From NCBI RefSeq assembly GCF_030247185.1, contig NC_080572.1, positions 83,992,935 to 84,056,934 on the forward strand: a stretch of DNA of 64,000 nucleotides, written 5' to 3'. Origin of the DNA: Malaya genurostris (lineage: Eukaryota > Arthropoda > Insecta > Diptera > Culicidae). Numbering within the stretch: position 1 is the first letter of the stretch; every line of letters starts with the position of its first letter. The translations under genes were made by a program, and so were the position numbers. Below, piece after piece: positions 1 to 9,597 of the stretch. Below the pieces are notes generated by a model, which ran no database searches, was not told the DNA's origin, and saw nothing but the letters and a program-made list of their open reading frames with translations.

Positions 1-117
1 GCAAATTTTCCAAAATTTATTTATTTCAGCTGCCAAAACATTGGGAGGGCATGGCTACTCGAATAAATCTTTTGGAGGGGCAAAAAGTGCTTAGCCCCCG
101 CCATAGTAGCCGCCCCT
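1..117. repeat. possible end of a hAT-like MITE, cut by the window edge
   Basis: Read on the minus strand, this stretch begins near position 117 with CAGGGGCGGCTACTATGG, a G-rich start of the kind seen on many hAT-type non-autonomous elements. The text after it (GGGGCTAAGC, then TGCCCCTCC) has the same G/C-run style as the verified MITE at 9307-9589. The other end lies outside the window, so neither a terminal inverted repeat pair nor a target duplication can be checked. Confidence 0.25.
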
Positions 118-1882
118 GACAATTCTTATTCATCTTCTTAATGAGAGATTTTCTTTTGAAATCAGACACTACTCTTGCGAATACAAATTGTCAACTGTCA
201 TACCGGAACCGAATTGTTAAACACTTACGCGGTACTGTGTAATCCACCCTAGGCAGCATCCTGAAAATCGCTGGAAAGTTTCATCAAAATGTTTAGGAGC
301 ATAAACTGACTGTATCACAACCAAACACTTTTTGCCCGCAAAAGTGCGATATGAAAATGAACCTTATCAGCTCATCAAAATCAATTAGCTCAATCAGCAA
401 ATTCATTTTCCGTGGCTTTCCAACATGACATGTATAGCTTTCCTTCTAGCCACCAACATACAAGGTTCTGGAAAATGGGGAAAAAATCCGTTGGATTCGT
501 GTTAATCAAAATTCGCTGTGTATGACAATTTTACTCTCCTCGTTCCTCATCGATGAATTTACGCTCATAACCGATCTCCGTCGGTGTCGGTTGTATGATT
601 CGAGCTTTATCATTTTCCATTTTAAACCTTGTCCTTCCTTTCCTTACTAGATTTTAAGAGAAATCAATGGACAATACATATTATTCTCAACTAGTGGGAA
701 GACATACTAAAAGGATAGTAAGCAGCCTTTCCACTGTTCCATTGGACAAGTGAAAAGTATGCTACAGTATCCTTGATCAGTTATATTTACGATTGATAGT
801 GTAGAAACTCAGAAACAGCATAGTTATTCGTAGCACTAAGAAATGAAACATGAGATAAAGAAACGGGAAAGTTAAGCTTAACATCAAACTATTCTGATAC
901 TGATTACTAAAAAGAAAAATCAAGACAATAAACTAAAAAGTAGCATATTTTCATACAATTCAACAGAACGGAAAACCTAACAAGCTCATTGAGTCAGGTG
1001 GATCAAACTGTCAGACAATAATGACAACATAGCTTAAAACCGAAGACAATAACAATAACACTTGTTCCCACGCAAAATCAAACATCAGTTGCCTAGCATC
1101 TAATGACGACATTCATGGATACGGTTATTCTTAGTCCCTTCAAATTGTGTACTTGTTGATCTTTTTGGCAGAATCCCCACTTACCGATAGAGTACTGACA
1201 TAAACAACCCTCCAGGCCCCCAGTATAGGCGTATGCAGAGATATGCTCAATAAGGAAGCCGAAATTGGCTTTGCGAAGCAAATTCTCCGAGGCGAAGTGA
1301 ATGATGCGGAAGTTGTTCAAATTTTCGTGGTACGTGTGTAGTAGTTACGAGCGAGCCATTGCGATACCAACAAGAAGACCCGTGAAAGAAAAAAAATGGG
1401 AGGGGAAGTTTTTCGCGTGACTAGAAAATAAATGACCCGAGCGGAAGCATCTGGATGAGCTTCGCTGGATGTGCAAAATGCTCACGATAAGATGAAAACT
1501 TGTGTATCATGATGAAAAAGAATAAAAAAATACATATATTTACTGTATTTACTCTCCCCCTTCTGAACAGAGAATAAAGTCAACATTGAATACAAATAAA
1601 GATTGAGATAAAATTGCAGTTATTCTGGGTTGGATTTTCGCTTTGGTCGAGGATGACTGGACCGGACTTCCTCTGTTCTGGAAAGGTAAGTTCATGTTTA
1701 TTTTTCCATATATGAAAATATTCAAGTAGCTGCGAAACATCTACGATGAAATTATTTCCGGTGAAATTGAGATGACTGTGTTGGAAGAGACGGTTTCGTG
1801 TTTGATAACTAGGTAAGATTTGCAAATAGAGCTCTATCATTTCACCCAATAGCCCCATCCTAACGCAATGTTTATGACAAAT
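118..1882. other. unassigned AT-rich DNA, no convincing gene
   Basis: I recognise no gene here. A minus-strand stretch at about 1175-1335 reads as open coding for roughly 50 codons and ends at a good splice donor (GGTAAGT at about 1184-1178), so it could be an isolated exon. It has no in-frame ATG and no partner exon that I can see. Another minus-strand ORF at 1580-1858 follows an AG that could be an acceptor, again without recognisable protein features. Confidence 0.3.
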
Positions 1883-2119
1883 CTGTATAAAATGTTCAAA
1901 ACGACGAATGTAATATGTACATGTACTTTTTCTTTTGATTATTATGGTACTCTTAGCAATCCTTCTCTCAAATTATTTACCGATAATAAAAACTAAAGCT
2001 ATCATCTTTTAATCTGCGCTGAAGAAATTACCGAACAAAATATTTCGAATAATCGAATAAGAAATTGAACAAAGAACATCTCTCATTGTTACATTCGTCG
2101 TTTTGAACATTTTCTACAG
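1883..2119. mobile_element. 237-bp MITE with about 31-bp terminal inverted repeats
   Basis: The left end (1883-1913) and the right end (2089-2119) are reverse complements over about 31 bp with one mismatch; the inner 25 bp (1889-1913 against 2089-2113) match perfectly. The interior is AT-rich and non-coding. Size and structure fit a non-autonomous DNA transposon. No clear target-site duplication is visible, so the superfamily is not assigned. Confidence 0.65.
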
Positions 2120-2915
2120 GAAGGCTCTCCTGAGAATGCCAAGAAGTCAACACCTCTCCTCTGTTTCAATCAGATCAGATCAATCAGATCAGATCAATCT
2201 TTCAGATTTGCAAATTGTCTGCTGCGTACCTTTCATACATAATGCTCCTATCCTATTTATTATTATTCAATCACTATGAAAACCTAGGCCCGGAGGGCCG
2301 AGTGTCATATACCATTCGACTCAGTTTGTCAAGATCACAAAATGTCTGTATGAGTGTATGTGTATGTATGTAATTATGTATGTATGTGTGTATGTGACAA
2401 ACAATATCACTCAATTTTCTCTGAAATGGCTGAACCGATTTTCAAAAACTTAGAAACAAATGAAAGGTCTTCAGGTCCCATGCAAAGTTCCTGAGTTTCA
2501 TTTGGATCCGACTTCCGGCTTCGGAATTACAGGGTGATATGCACCAAAAAAGTATGGGTGTGTAATGTCAGAGACATAACTGGATGTCGTGAATACGATT
2601 AAAACTGTCACGATTTCTTTATACTTTCGGACTCGAATTGATAGTTGATCGATTGTGTGAATTGTGAAACTTTCCCCTTTTTCACTACTAGAATTTTGAA
2701 CGATTTTTTAAGTCTATTATCTCATTCCGGATTTGCATATTTCATTGAAAGAAACTATCAAGATGCTGTGCAGGATTCATTTCTGCCTTTTAGAAGGACC
2801 AAATTGTGGAATTGTCTACGATATTTAGCACAGTTCGGAACATTTTTCTAGAACGATTTTCGCACAGCGAAAAGTGCACCAAATTATTTTGTATTTTCAC
2901 TAAACTGATGTTTTT

Positions 2916-3022
2916 GCCTTTCTCATATAGCATGGTTATGCAATCACTTGAAAAACCGACTAGTGAAAATTGGGAGGGCCAAGTTTCATATACCATTCGA
3001 CTCAGTTCATCGAGCTGAGCAA

Positions 3023-3061
<39 letters not shown>

Positions 3062-5090
3062 GTATGTGTCAAATAATCTCACTAGGTTTTCTCGGAGATG
3101 GCTGAACCGATTTTGACAAACTTAGATTCAAATGAAAGGTCTCGTGGTCCCATACGGAATTCCTGAATTTCATCCGGATCCGACTTCCGGTTCCGGAGTT
3201 ATAGGGTAAAGTGTGTTCAATATTATACACCGTCACTTAAACCGGCGAAACAAAACACGTAAAAAAATTTCTTAACTGGTCTCAAAACTACACAAATCGA
3301 TAGTCATTATCAGTAGGTAACTAAACAAACCGATTCTGGCTATCCTGGTTCCCGGTATCCGGTTCCGGAAGTACCGGAAATAGTGGTCATATATACCAAA
3401 ATGGATCTCACTCTCTTTTCTCAGCGATGGTTTGACCGATTTCCACAAACTTAGATTCAAATGAAAGGTCTCGTGGTCCCATACGGAATTCCTGAATTTC
3501 ATCCGGATCCGACTTCCGGTTCCGGAGTTATAGGGTAAAGTGTGTTCAATATTGTATACCGTCACTTAAACCGGCGAAACAAAAAACGCAAAAAATTTTC
3601 TTCACTGGTCTCGAAACTACACAAATCGATAGTCATTATCAGTAGGCAACTAAACAAACCGATTCCGGCTATCCCGGTTCCCGGTATCCGGTTCCGGAAG
3701 TACCGGAAATAGTGGTCATATATACCACAATGGATCTCACTCACTTTTCTCAGCGATGGTTTGACCGATTTCCACAAACTTAAATTCAAATGAAAGGTCT
3801 CGTGGTCCCATACGGAATTCCTGAATTTCATCCGGATCCGACTTCCGGTTCCGGAGTTATAGGGTAAAGTGTGTTCAATATTGTATACCGTCACTTAAAC
3901 CGGCGAAACAAAACACGTAAAAAATTTTCTTAACTGGTCTCGAAACTTCACAAATCGATAGTCATTATCAGTAGGCAACTAAACAAATCGATCCCGGCTA
4001 TCCTGGTTCCCGGTATCCGGTTCCGGAAGTACCGGAAATAGTGGTCATATATACCAAAATGGATCTCACTCACTTTTCTCAGCGATGGTTTGACCGATTT
4101 CCACAAACTAAGATTCAAATGAAAGGTCTCGTGGTTGTATACGTAATTTCTGAATTTCATCCGGATCCAACTTCCGATTCCGGAGTTATAGGGTAAAGTG
4201 TGTTCAATATTGTACACCGTCACTTAAGCCGGTGAAACAAAAAACGTAAAAAATTTTATAAACTGATCTCAACACTACACAAATCGATAGTCATTATCAG
4301 TAGGCAACTAAACAAACCAATTCCGGCTATGCTGGTTCCCGGTATCCGGTTCCGGAAGTACCGGAAATAGTGGTCATATATACCAATATGGATCTCTCTC
4401 ACTTTTCTCAGCGATGGTTTGACCGATTTCCACAAACTTAGATTCAAATGAAAGGTCTCGTGGTCCCATACGGAATTCCTGAATTTCATCCGGATCCGAC
4501 TTCCGGTTCCGGAGTTATAGGGTAAAGTGTGTTCAATATTGTATACCGTCACTTAAATCGGCTAAACAAAAAACGTAAAAAATTTTCTTAACTGGTCTCG
4601 AAACTTCACAAATCGATAGTCATTATCAGTAGGCAACTAAACAAATCGATCCCGGCTATCCTGGTTCCCGGTATCTGGTTCCGGAAGTACCGGAAATAGT
4701 GGTCATATATACCAAAATGGATCTCACTCACTTTTCTCAGCGATGGTTTGACCGATTTCCACAAACTAAGATTCAAATGAAAGGTCTCGTGGTCGTATAC
4801 GTAATTTCTGAATTTCATCCGGATCCAACTTCCGATTCCGGAGTTATAGGGTAAAGTGTGTTCAATATTGTACACCGTCACTTAAGCCGGTGAAACAAAA
4901 AACGTAAAAAATTTTATAAACTGATCTCAACACTACACAAATCGATAGTCATTATCAGTAGGCAACTAAACAAACCAATTCCGGCTATGCTGGTTCCCGG
5001 TATCCGGTTCCGGAAGTACAAATAGAATACCACAATATTATATGTACATGAGAAAGGCATCATTACACCACTAGGTGAATTAAAACAGGT
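2916..5090 (+). repeat. family-A repeat, inner copy carrying a 329-bp tandem array
   Basis: The left end GCCTTTCTCATATAG (2916-2930) and the right-end segment ATGAGAAAGGCATCATTACA (from about 5048) form a short terminal inverted repeat. The copy ends with the family tail CACCACTAGGTG...AAAACAGGT. It is flanked by T-runs on both sides, as are the family-A copies at 42399-43154 and 51010-52795. It lies inside the family-B element. The middle is a long tandem array, described separately. Confidence 0.6.
3085..5020. repeat. 329-bp tandem repeat array, about six units
   Basis: The same unit recurs with a fixed 329-bp period: the equivalent minus-strand ATG codons fall at 3565, 3894, 4223, 4552 and 4881. 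Each unit holds TTTGACCGATTTCCACAAAC, AAATGAAAGGTCTCGTGGT, a CCGGTTCCGGA-type module and AGTCATTATCAGTAGGCAAC. The units starting near 3917 and 4575 share private variants (for example TACGTAATTTCTG and CAACTTCCGATTCC), and the following units share another set. So a two-unit, 658-bp block was recently duplicated. Minus-strand ORFs of 91-110 codons recur in the units but are not thought to be genes. Confidence 0.85.
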
Positions 5091-6440
5091 TTTTTACATT
5101 CGATTTGCAAAGAAGTAATCTTAATAGTTCTTTAGATAACATTTAGAGCCATTAGAACGGCTGATTTTTTATAAGGTTGTCCACTTTTCGTTTTTCGTTT
5201 TCTTGCTCTCCAATGCAAACGACCAGAAGCTCTGTTGCATGATGCAATCGCTCTTGTTTGAGTTGAAACTGGCTATGCTTACAAACCGCAACACATCCGC
5301 TCGCAGTGCCAAATGATGCCGAACTGGTTTTATGCTACCTCTCGCCTTGACAACCGGAAGGTAAATGAGAACTACGACCTGAGCGTTTGAGGTTTTTAAC
5401 CACGCACAAAGTGCGCTCTTCGATGCCGCTGTTTGAATGCGTCTTCTCGCCTCGACGTCTGCTTCCATCCAACTCACAAGAAGAAATGATCGATTTTCAA
5501 CCACGGTTCCCCTTTCATAACATTCAGTTGAAGATATGTGCCTGACTACCTCAAAATCGACGTCCTTGCGCGAAAAACCCAAACGAAAGTAAAGAGTTGT
5601 CCGCGTTGTTTTCAAATTTTGAGAAAACTTAATTTTTGAGTTGTTTGTGGTTATCTCACACTGTTCAAAACATTATCCTAAATTCGTGATCATATTTTTG
5701 ATGAAATAGTGAAAGAATTATATTGCTGCTATTAATACAAGTCGAAATATTCACGATTAAGCTCTACCCATTCTTCCTATGGCTAATTTTGAAAGGCGCC
5801 CCACAGTAAAGCAAGTCGTATTCACGACAAAACAAGAATAAAATAGTCACACACGTTTCTCAGAGATGGCTGAATCGATTTTCACAAACTTAGATTCAAA
5901 TGAAAGGTCTTATGGCCTCATAGAATTTTCTTGAATTTCATTTGGATCCAAATTCCGGTTTCAGAATCACAAGGAAATATGTGCAAATTTATTGAAAAAT
6001 GTGTAATCAATTTTCTCGGAAATCTCTCAACCGATTTTCACAAACTAAGAAGCAAATGAAAGGTCTTAAAATGTTTTCAAAATTCCACAAAAAGTTGATC
6101 CGCCTTACGGTTCCAGTATTACAGTGCATTTAGTGAAAATTTTCAATTTCATGAGTATTTTTTCAGAAGTGATGACGAAACGAGGTGTTCATTTTCATAA
6201 AACTTACTGCTAAATTCATCTAGTTGGCAGATCGTGTTAGTTAGTGAATATATAAAACTACTTTGGGACTACTTGTCCCCGGTTTCCTCTTCCGAAAGCA
6301 CCGATAATAGTAAAGAAAATCTCCAAAAACGGAACTCACTTAGATTTCTCAGCAACGGTTAAGCCGATTTTCACGAATCATGATTCAAATTAAAGCTCTC
6401 ATTGTCTTTAAATATACTATGCAATTTCATCTTTTTGAAT

Positions 6441-6982
6441 CTTTTTCATGGCGAGTAGATGACCAGAAATAGCTTGATCACTAACGTTCAACCTCTTTAC
6501 CACTTAGTTTTTTTTAGTTTGTTTAGCAAATCTTACATATTAGCCTTTTTTTCAATTTGTTTTTTGGTTTTTACACTGATGTCCCTAATTACACTCGTTT
6601 GAACCAACGTTCACAAGTCGCGTCCGATAGAGCATGTTTGTCGTAAACTTCACCAATTAAGTAAACAAAGTAATGCATCAGCATTTCCCACAAATGCTCT
6701 TTACCTGGAAAGAATTTCGACATGTTCACTTCATATATGACACTAACTTTCAATCGACATTACAGCAATGGTTTTTCGGACCGTGATGTTGCTTAATTGG
6801 AATATATATTAAAAAATTGGGGCATATGAATTTTGATTTTAACTTTAGAATTATAAAACGGTGTACTGAAAACTTCCTATCTAGTCAATGAAAACCCGGT
6901 GAACAACCGAAACTAGGTTAAACCGGGGTTTAAATAAATGACATCAATTTATTGTAAAAATTAGTCAATAATGTCAAAAATT
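6441..6982. other. unassigned DNA
   Basis: AT-rich, T-run-rich sequence after the end of the family-A repeat. I see no ORF of note, tandem repeat or structured element. Confidence 0.3.
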
Positions 6983-7470
6983 TTAATCCCATTTCCTCAT
7001 CTCGACAGTAACATAATTTCTTTTCCACGATTCGTTATTGGCTTCCAGTGTGGTAGTTGCAATTGTTTGTGTGGTTTTTGGACTGGAACTGTCCACCGGT
7101 TCCGAACCGTCCCCGATGATATGCTCCCTGATAGAAACATTACTGGTTTGATTTTCATCAATGTCACTGTTCGGTTCATCTGATGAACTTTCCACACTTC
7201 GCAGCGACTCTAGTCGGGCGAATGTTTCATTAAACAGTTGCTTCGAACGCCACTGGCTACTTCCATCGACGGAGACGCGTGGTGCTTTGTTCGCTCCGTT
7301 CCCACCGATCCAGTCGAAAATTGATGGATTATTGTTTCCGGAGTCGCTTATCACGTTCAGCAGTCGGTTGTTGTTATTTTCGACTGGTAGATTGATCGTG
7401 ATATCACTTCCGTTTGCCACCAGCACAACGATGGCGGCCCCATAAGCGAATTGGGTTATCTGGAATGACG
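6983..7470 (-). CDS. hypothetical secreted-type protein, probable 3' exon
   Basis: I do not recognise this ORF. A minus-strand frame stays open from about 7470 to the stop at 6983 (about 160 codons). Near its start is a hydrophobic stretch (FAYGAAIVVLVANG, about 7400-7440) that resembles the core of a signal peptide, followed by an Asn/Ser/Asp-rich, mostly polar region with several possible N-glycosylation sites. There is no in-frame ATG before the hydrophobic stretch. An AG preceded by CATTCC at about 7456-7462 could be a splice acceptor, so an upstream exon would have to supply the start codon. No catalytic or structural motif is visible. It could be a fast-evolving host gene or a chance ORF. 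Confidence 0.3.
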
Positions 7471-8830
7471 ATGAAACACATCCAATCAGAAGTCAACGAT
7501 TCTAGTACTTTATAAAGGCGTTTTAGTTTACTACACTGGTGCTGTACTAGTGTAGGGCAGGAAAGTATGCCTTGATTTTACCAAAATTCAAGCTAGCGTT
7601 GTCAGTGCTGCACTTATGTAGTGCAGTGGAATAAACAGAAACGGCAAAATAACGGTGTTTTATTGTTATTGCGATTACAATGAAAGCATTCCATTCTTTT
7701 TGCGTAATATTAGTGCATGAAAAGCTTTGAAACTCTTTTCCATACGTGTTATTCGGTGCAAAATTTAATTCAGTTTCGTCAATTACCGGGAAGTACTGCA
7801 GAACAACAACAATAATCACACCCGCCTGAATCTTGATCATTCTAGTAATAAGTAATCTTCGGTTGACCTTCAAATTATTTTTTTTATCTTCTTATCTCTT
7901 CAAAATACGAAAACTCAAGAGCATCAAGTGCTGGTTATAGCCGGAAACTGTTTTTTTATTTGGTCATTTGGCAGATAAACACGTAACTGATATAATTCCG
8001 TATGATTTATTCATCCGACGATGAATTTGGTAGGACAGAAATGCGGCACCAGTCGTTTGGAAGCCCTTTTGTAGTTTTGAGATGATCAGGAAATACTGTT
8101 CTGCATCTGACGCTGCGCTATTCCGAGTTACATTGGATAGCGAACCTCCCACCGGGAAGTAGTCTGTTTATGGAAACAATGTTTTTACATTTTACGTGTA
8201 GAAAAAATACAGCTTCCTTGTGGCAGGGTGCTTGAAATAAATATTTACCTGATTTAGCAAGCCACCAGACGGTGTTTTATAATCTGTCAGTAAAATACTA
8301 TCTTATCAGCATCTGAAAATTACGTAAACAGCAGTATAAGTTTGCCACACGGTGATGTATTTGAATTTTGCTCATGTTTTCATCAGAGATTTCTGCAAAC
8401 TCAAGATTTCTCTGTGAATGTGGCGTTTACACTATTACTGGTTGCCAACAGGTTGCTACAGAGCTAACCAGCTTTATGTCGCCGGTATGTTAGCACCAGC
8501 CATTTGAAAGTACACCAATTACGGTGGGCCCCAAACACTTCGATGTTTTGTTACTCATCGCGACTCTCAAATTGTGAAAATTACTTCCACTTGATGAGTT
8601 GATCACTTGTCAGATAATCGACTAAAAGTAATGCAATAAACAAGGTAAACCGTAGAACGATTGCATGACTTATTGTTTGCATTGCATTGCATTTCCTTTT
8701 TACGTTGCAATCAGCTAATATCGAAGTTCCGATTTTGATCTCATCAATATGGCGTTGTGACAGGAGTTCGGATCTGACAAACCAGCAACCGACAATGTTT
8801 ACACTATTGCTGTCAAAGTAGACTCTTATG
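7471..8830. other. unassigned region with weak exon-like minus-strand ORFs
   Basis: Minus-strand ORFs at 7547-7873 and 7964-8175 each follow a plausible AG acceptor and begin with a similar short peptide (YFPV). The first has a hydrophobic start (IKIQAGVIIVVVL). The phases of the candidate splice sites I tried do not join cleanly, so I do not call a gene. The rest shows no repeats that I can define. Confidence 0.25.
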
Positions 8831-9141
8831 CTGTCAAACCGTTTATTTGAAGTCAGTTTCGAACCTGTTTCTGTTATATCGGGTTTGAAAAGTGTTTGTT
8901 TAATGAAACTACCCTGAGCCAGTTTTCGTTTTATTTATGTCATTTTCGCTTGAGAAAACTGAATCTGATCGAGGGTAGTTTCATCAAACAAACACTTTTC
9001 ACGAAACTTAGCAACGGAGGTGTGAGAAAACCCAGCTTCAGCAAACCCAGGGATCAGTTTCGAAACCGACTCGATTTTCAGTTCAATGACGTTGAAATTA
9101 GGTTCGAAACTGGTTTCAAACAAACGATTTGACAGCAGTTA
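8831..9141. mobile_element. foldback element, about 310 bp
   Basis: The left side (about 8831-8870, containing GCTGTCAAACCGTTT and CAGTTTCGAACC) is the reverse complement, with mismatches, of the right side (about 9090-9141, containing GGTTCGAAACTGG and ACGATTTGACAGCAG). An inner pair, AGTGTTTGTTTAATGAAAC (about 8890) and GTTTCATCAAACAAACACT (about 8980), is also inverted. The structure fits a foldback or MITE-like DNA element. Short ORFs on both strands are consequences of the palindrome. Confidence 0.55.
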
Positions 9142-9306
9142 GAATGGAAACTTGGTTAGGTTTGGCATCAAACGAAAATGTCATTAGAAAAGTTACACAT
9201 GACGTAAGTCAGAGCATGCCGTGTTTTCTTATGTCGTTTTTCCTTGAAGTCAAAACTAACCCAGTTCCAATCTTAACTGCTGTCAAATCCATATATTGGA
9301 CAGCAG

Positions 9307-9589
9307 CAGGCCCGTACCCAGGATTTCGTTTCGGGAGGGGCCCAAAGATAAAAAAAATAATGCTACTGAACATTGTTTATGTACCTCGTTCTCGCTGTGC
9401 CTTTTATGGGTGTTTTCAACAGACACTTTAAACTTTTTCACTGGAACTGTTATTGTATTACATTTCTTTACGTTTACTGTCTTGTTGTCTCTGTAACATA
9501 TGTCTGAGACCTTCTAAATCATTATATATCTGTTTTTGATTTCGGGAGGGGCCAGGGCCCCTCGGGCCCTCCCTCTGGGTACGCGACTG
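9307..9589. mobile_element. hAT-like MITE, 283 bp, 8-bp target duplication
   Basis: The left end is CAGGCCCGTACCCAG and the right end, read on the other strand, is CAGTCGCGTACCCAG: 13 of 15 bases match. Both ends continue into G-rich sequence (TTCGGGAGGGGCC). The 8 bases on each side are identical, GACAGCAG at 9299-9306 and 9590-9597, the length expected for hAT transposons. There is no transposase inside, so it is non-autonomous. It is inserted in an older repeat: text after 9590 (GACAGCAGTTGGGG, then AAGCGAAAACGGCATTAG) resembles that at 9131-9190. Confidence 0.85.
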
Positions 9590-9597
9590 GACAGCAG

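Larger units (their letters stand above)
2551..5826 (+). repeat. family-B TIR element, interrupted by a nested family-A copy
   Basis: Family B is my name for an element starting (G)GGTGGGTAATGTCAGAGAC and carrying GTCGTGAATACGA about 40 bp in. It ends with TCGTATTCACGAC followed by A's, so the ends form an inverted repeat. The start is at about 2551 and the end at 5826. Its body resumes near 5095, where 5145-5340 matches the family-B copy at 58973-59928 (CATTAGAACGG, AATGCAAACGACCAG). It sits in an A-run of the outer family-A copy. The minus-strand ORF at 5169-5615 lies inside this repeat and is not considered a gene. Confidence 0.6.
2265..6440 (+). repeat. family-A dispersed repeat, outer copy, split by a nested insertion
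   Basis: Family A is my name for a repeat that contains a module GGCCCGGAGGGCCGA, then CATATACCATTCGACTCAG, a TG-rich microsatellite, and a series of degenerate modules containing AACCGATTTTCACAAAC, AAATGAAAGGTCT and CCGACTTCCGGTTCCGG. Here the first part (2265-2550) and the later modules (5827-6440) are collinear with the copy at 51010-52795. The 2551-5826 block interrupts them, so it is a nested insertion. The ends of this outer copy are worn and approximate. No protein is encoded; short minus-strand ORFs inside are by-products of the repeat. Confidence 0.6.

Noticed and set aside
1175..1335. Exon-like minus-strand frame ending at GGTAAGT
   Set aside because: No ATG, no clear acceptor and no recognisable protein features; one good donor is not enough to call a gene.
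3085..5020. CRISPR-like array
   Set aside because: The regular spacing comes from a 329-bp tandem repeat without unique spacers, and the surroundings are insect DNA.
5169..5615. 148-codon minus-strand ORF
   Set aside because: It lies wholly inside a family-B repeat and matches non-coding parts of other copies (for example near 45530 and 59700) in which the frame is not kept.
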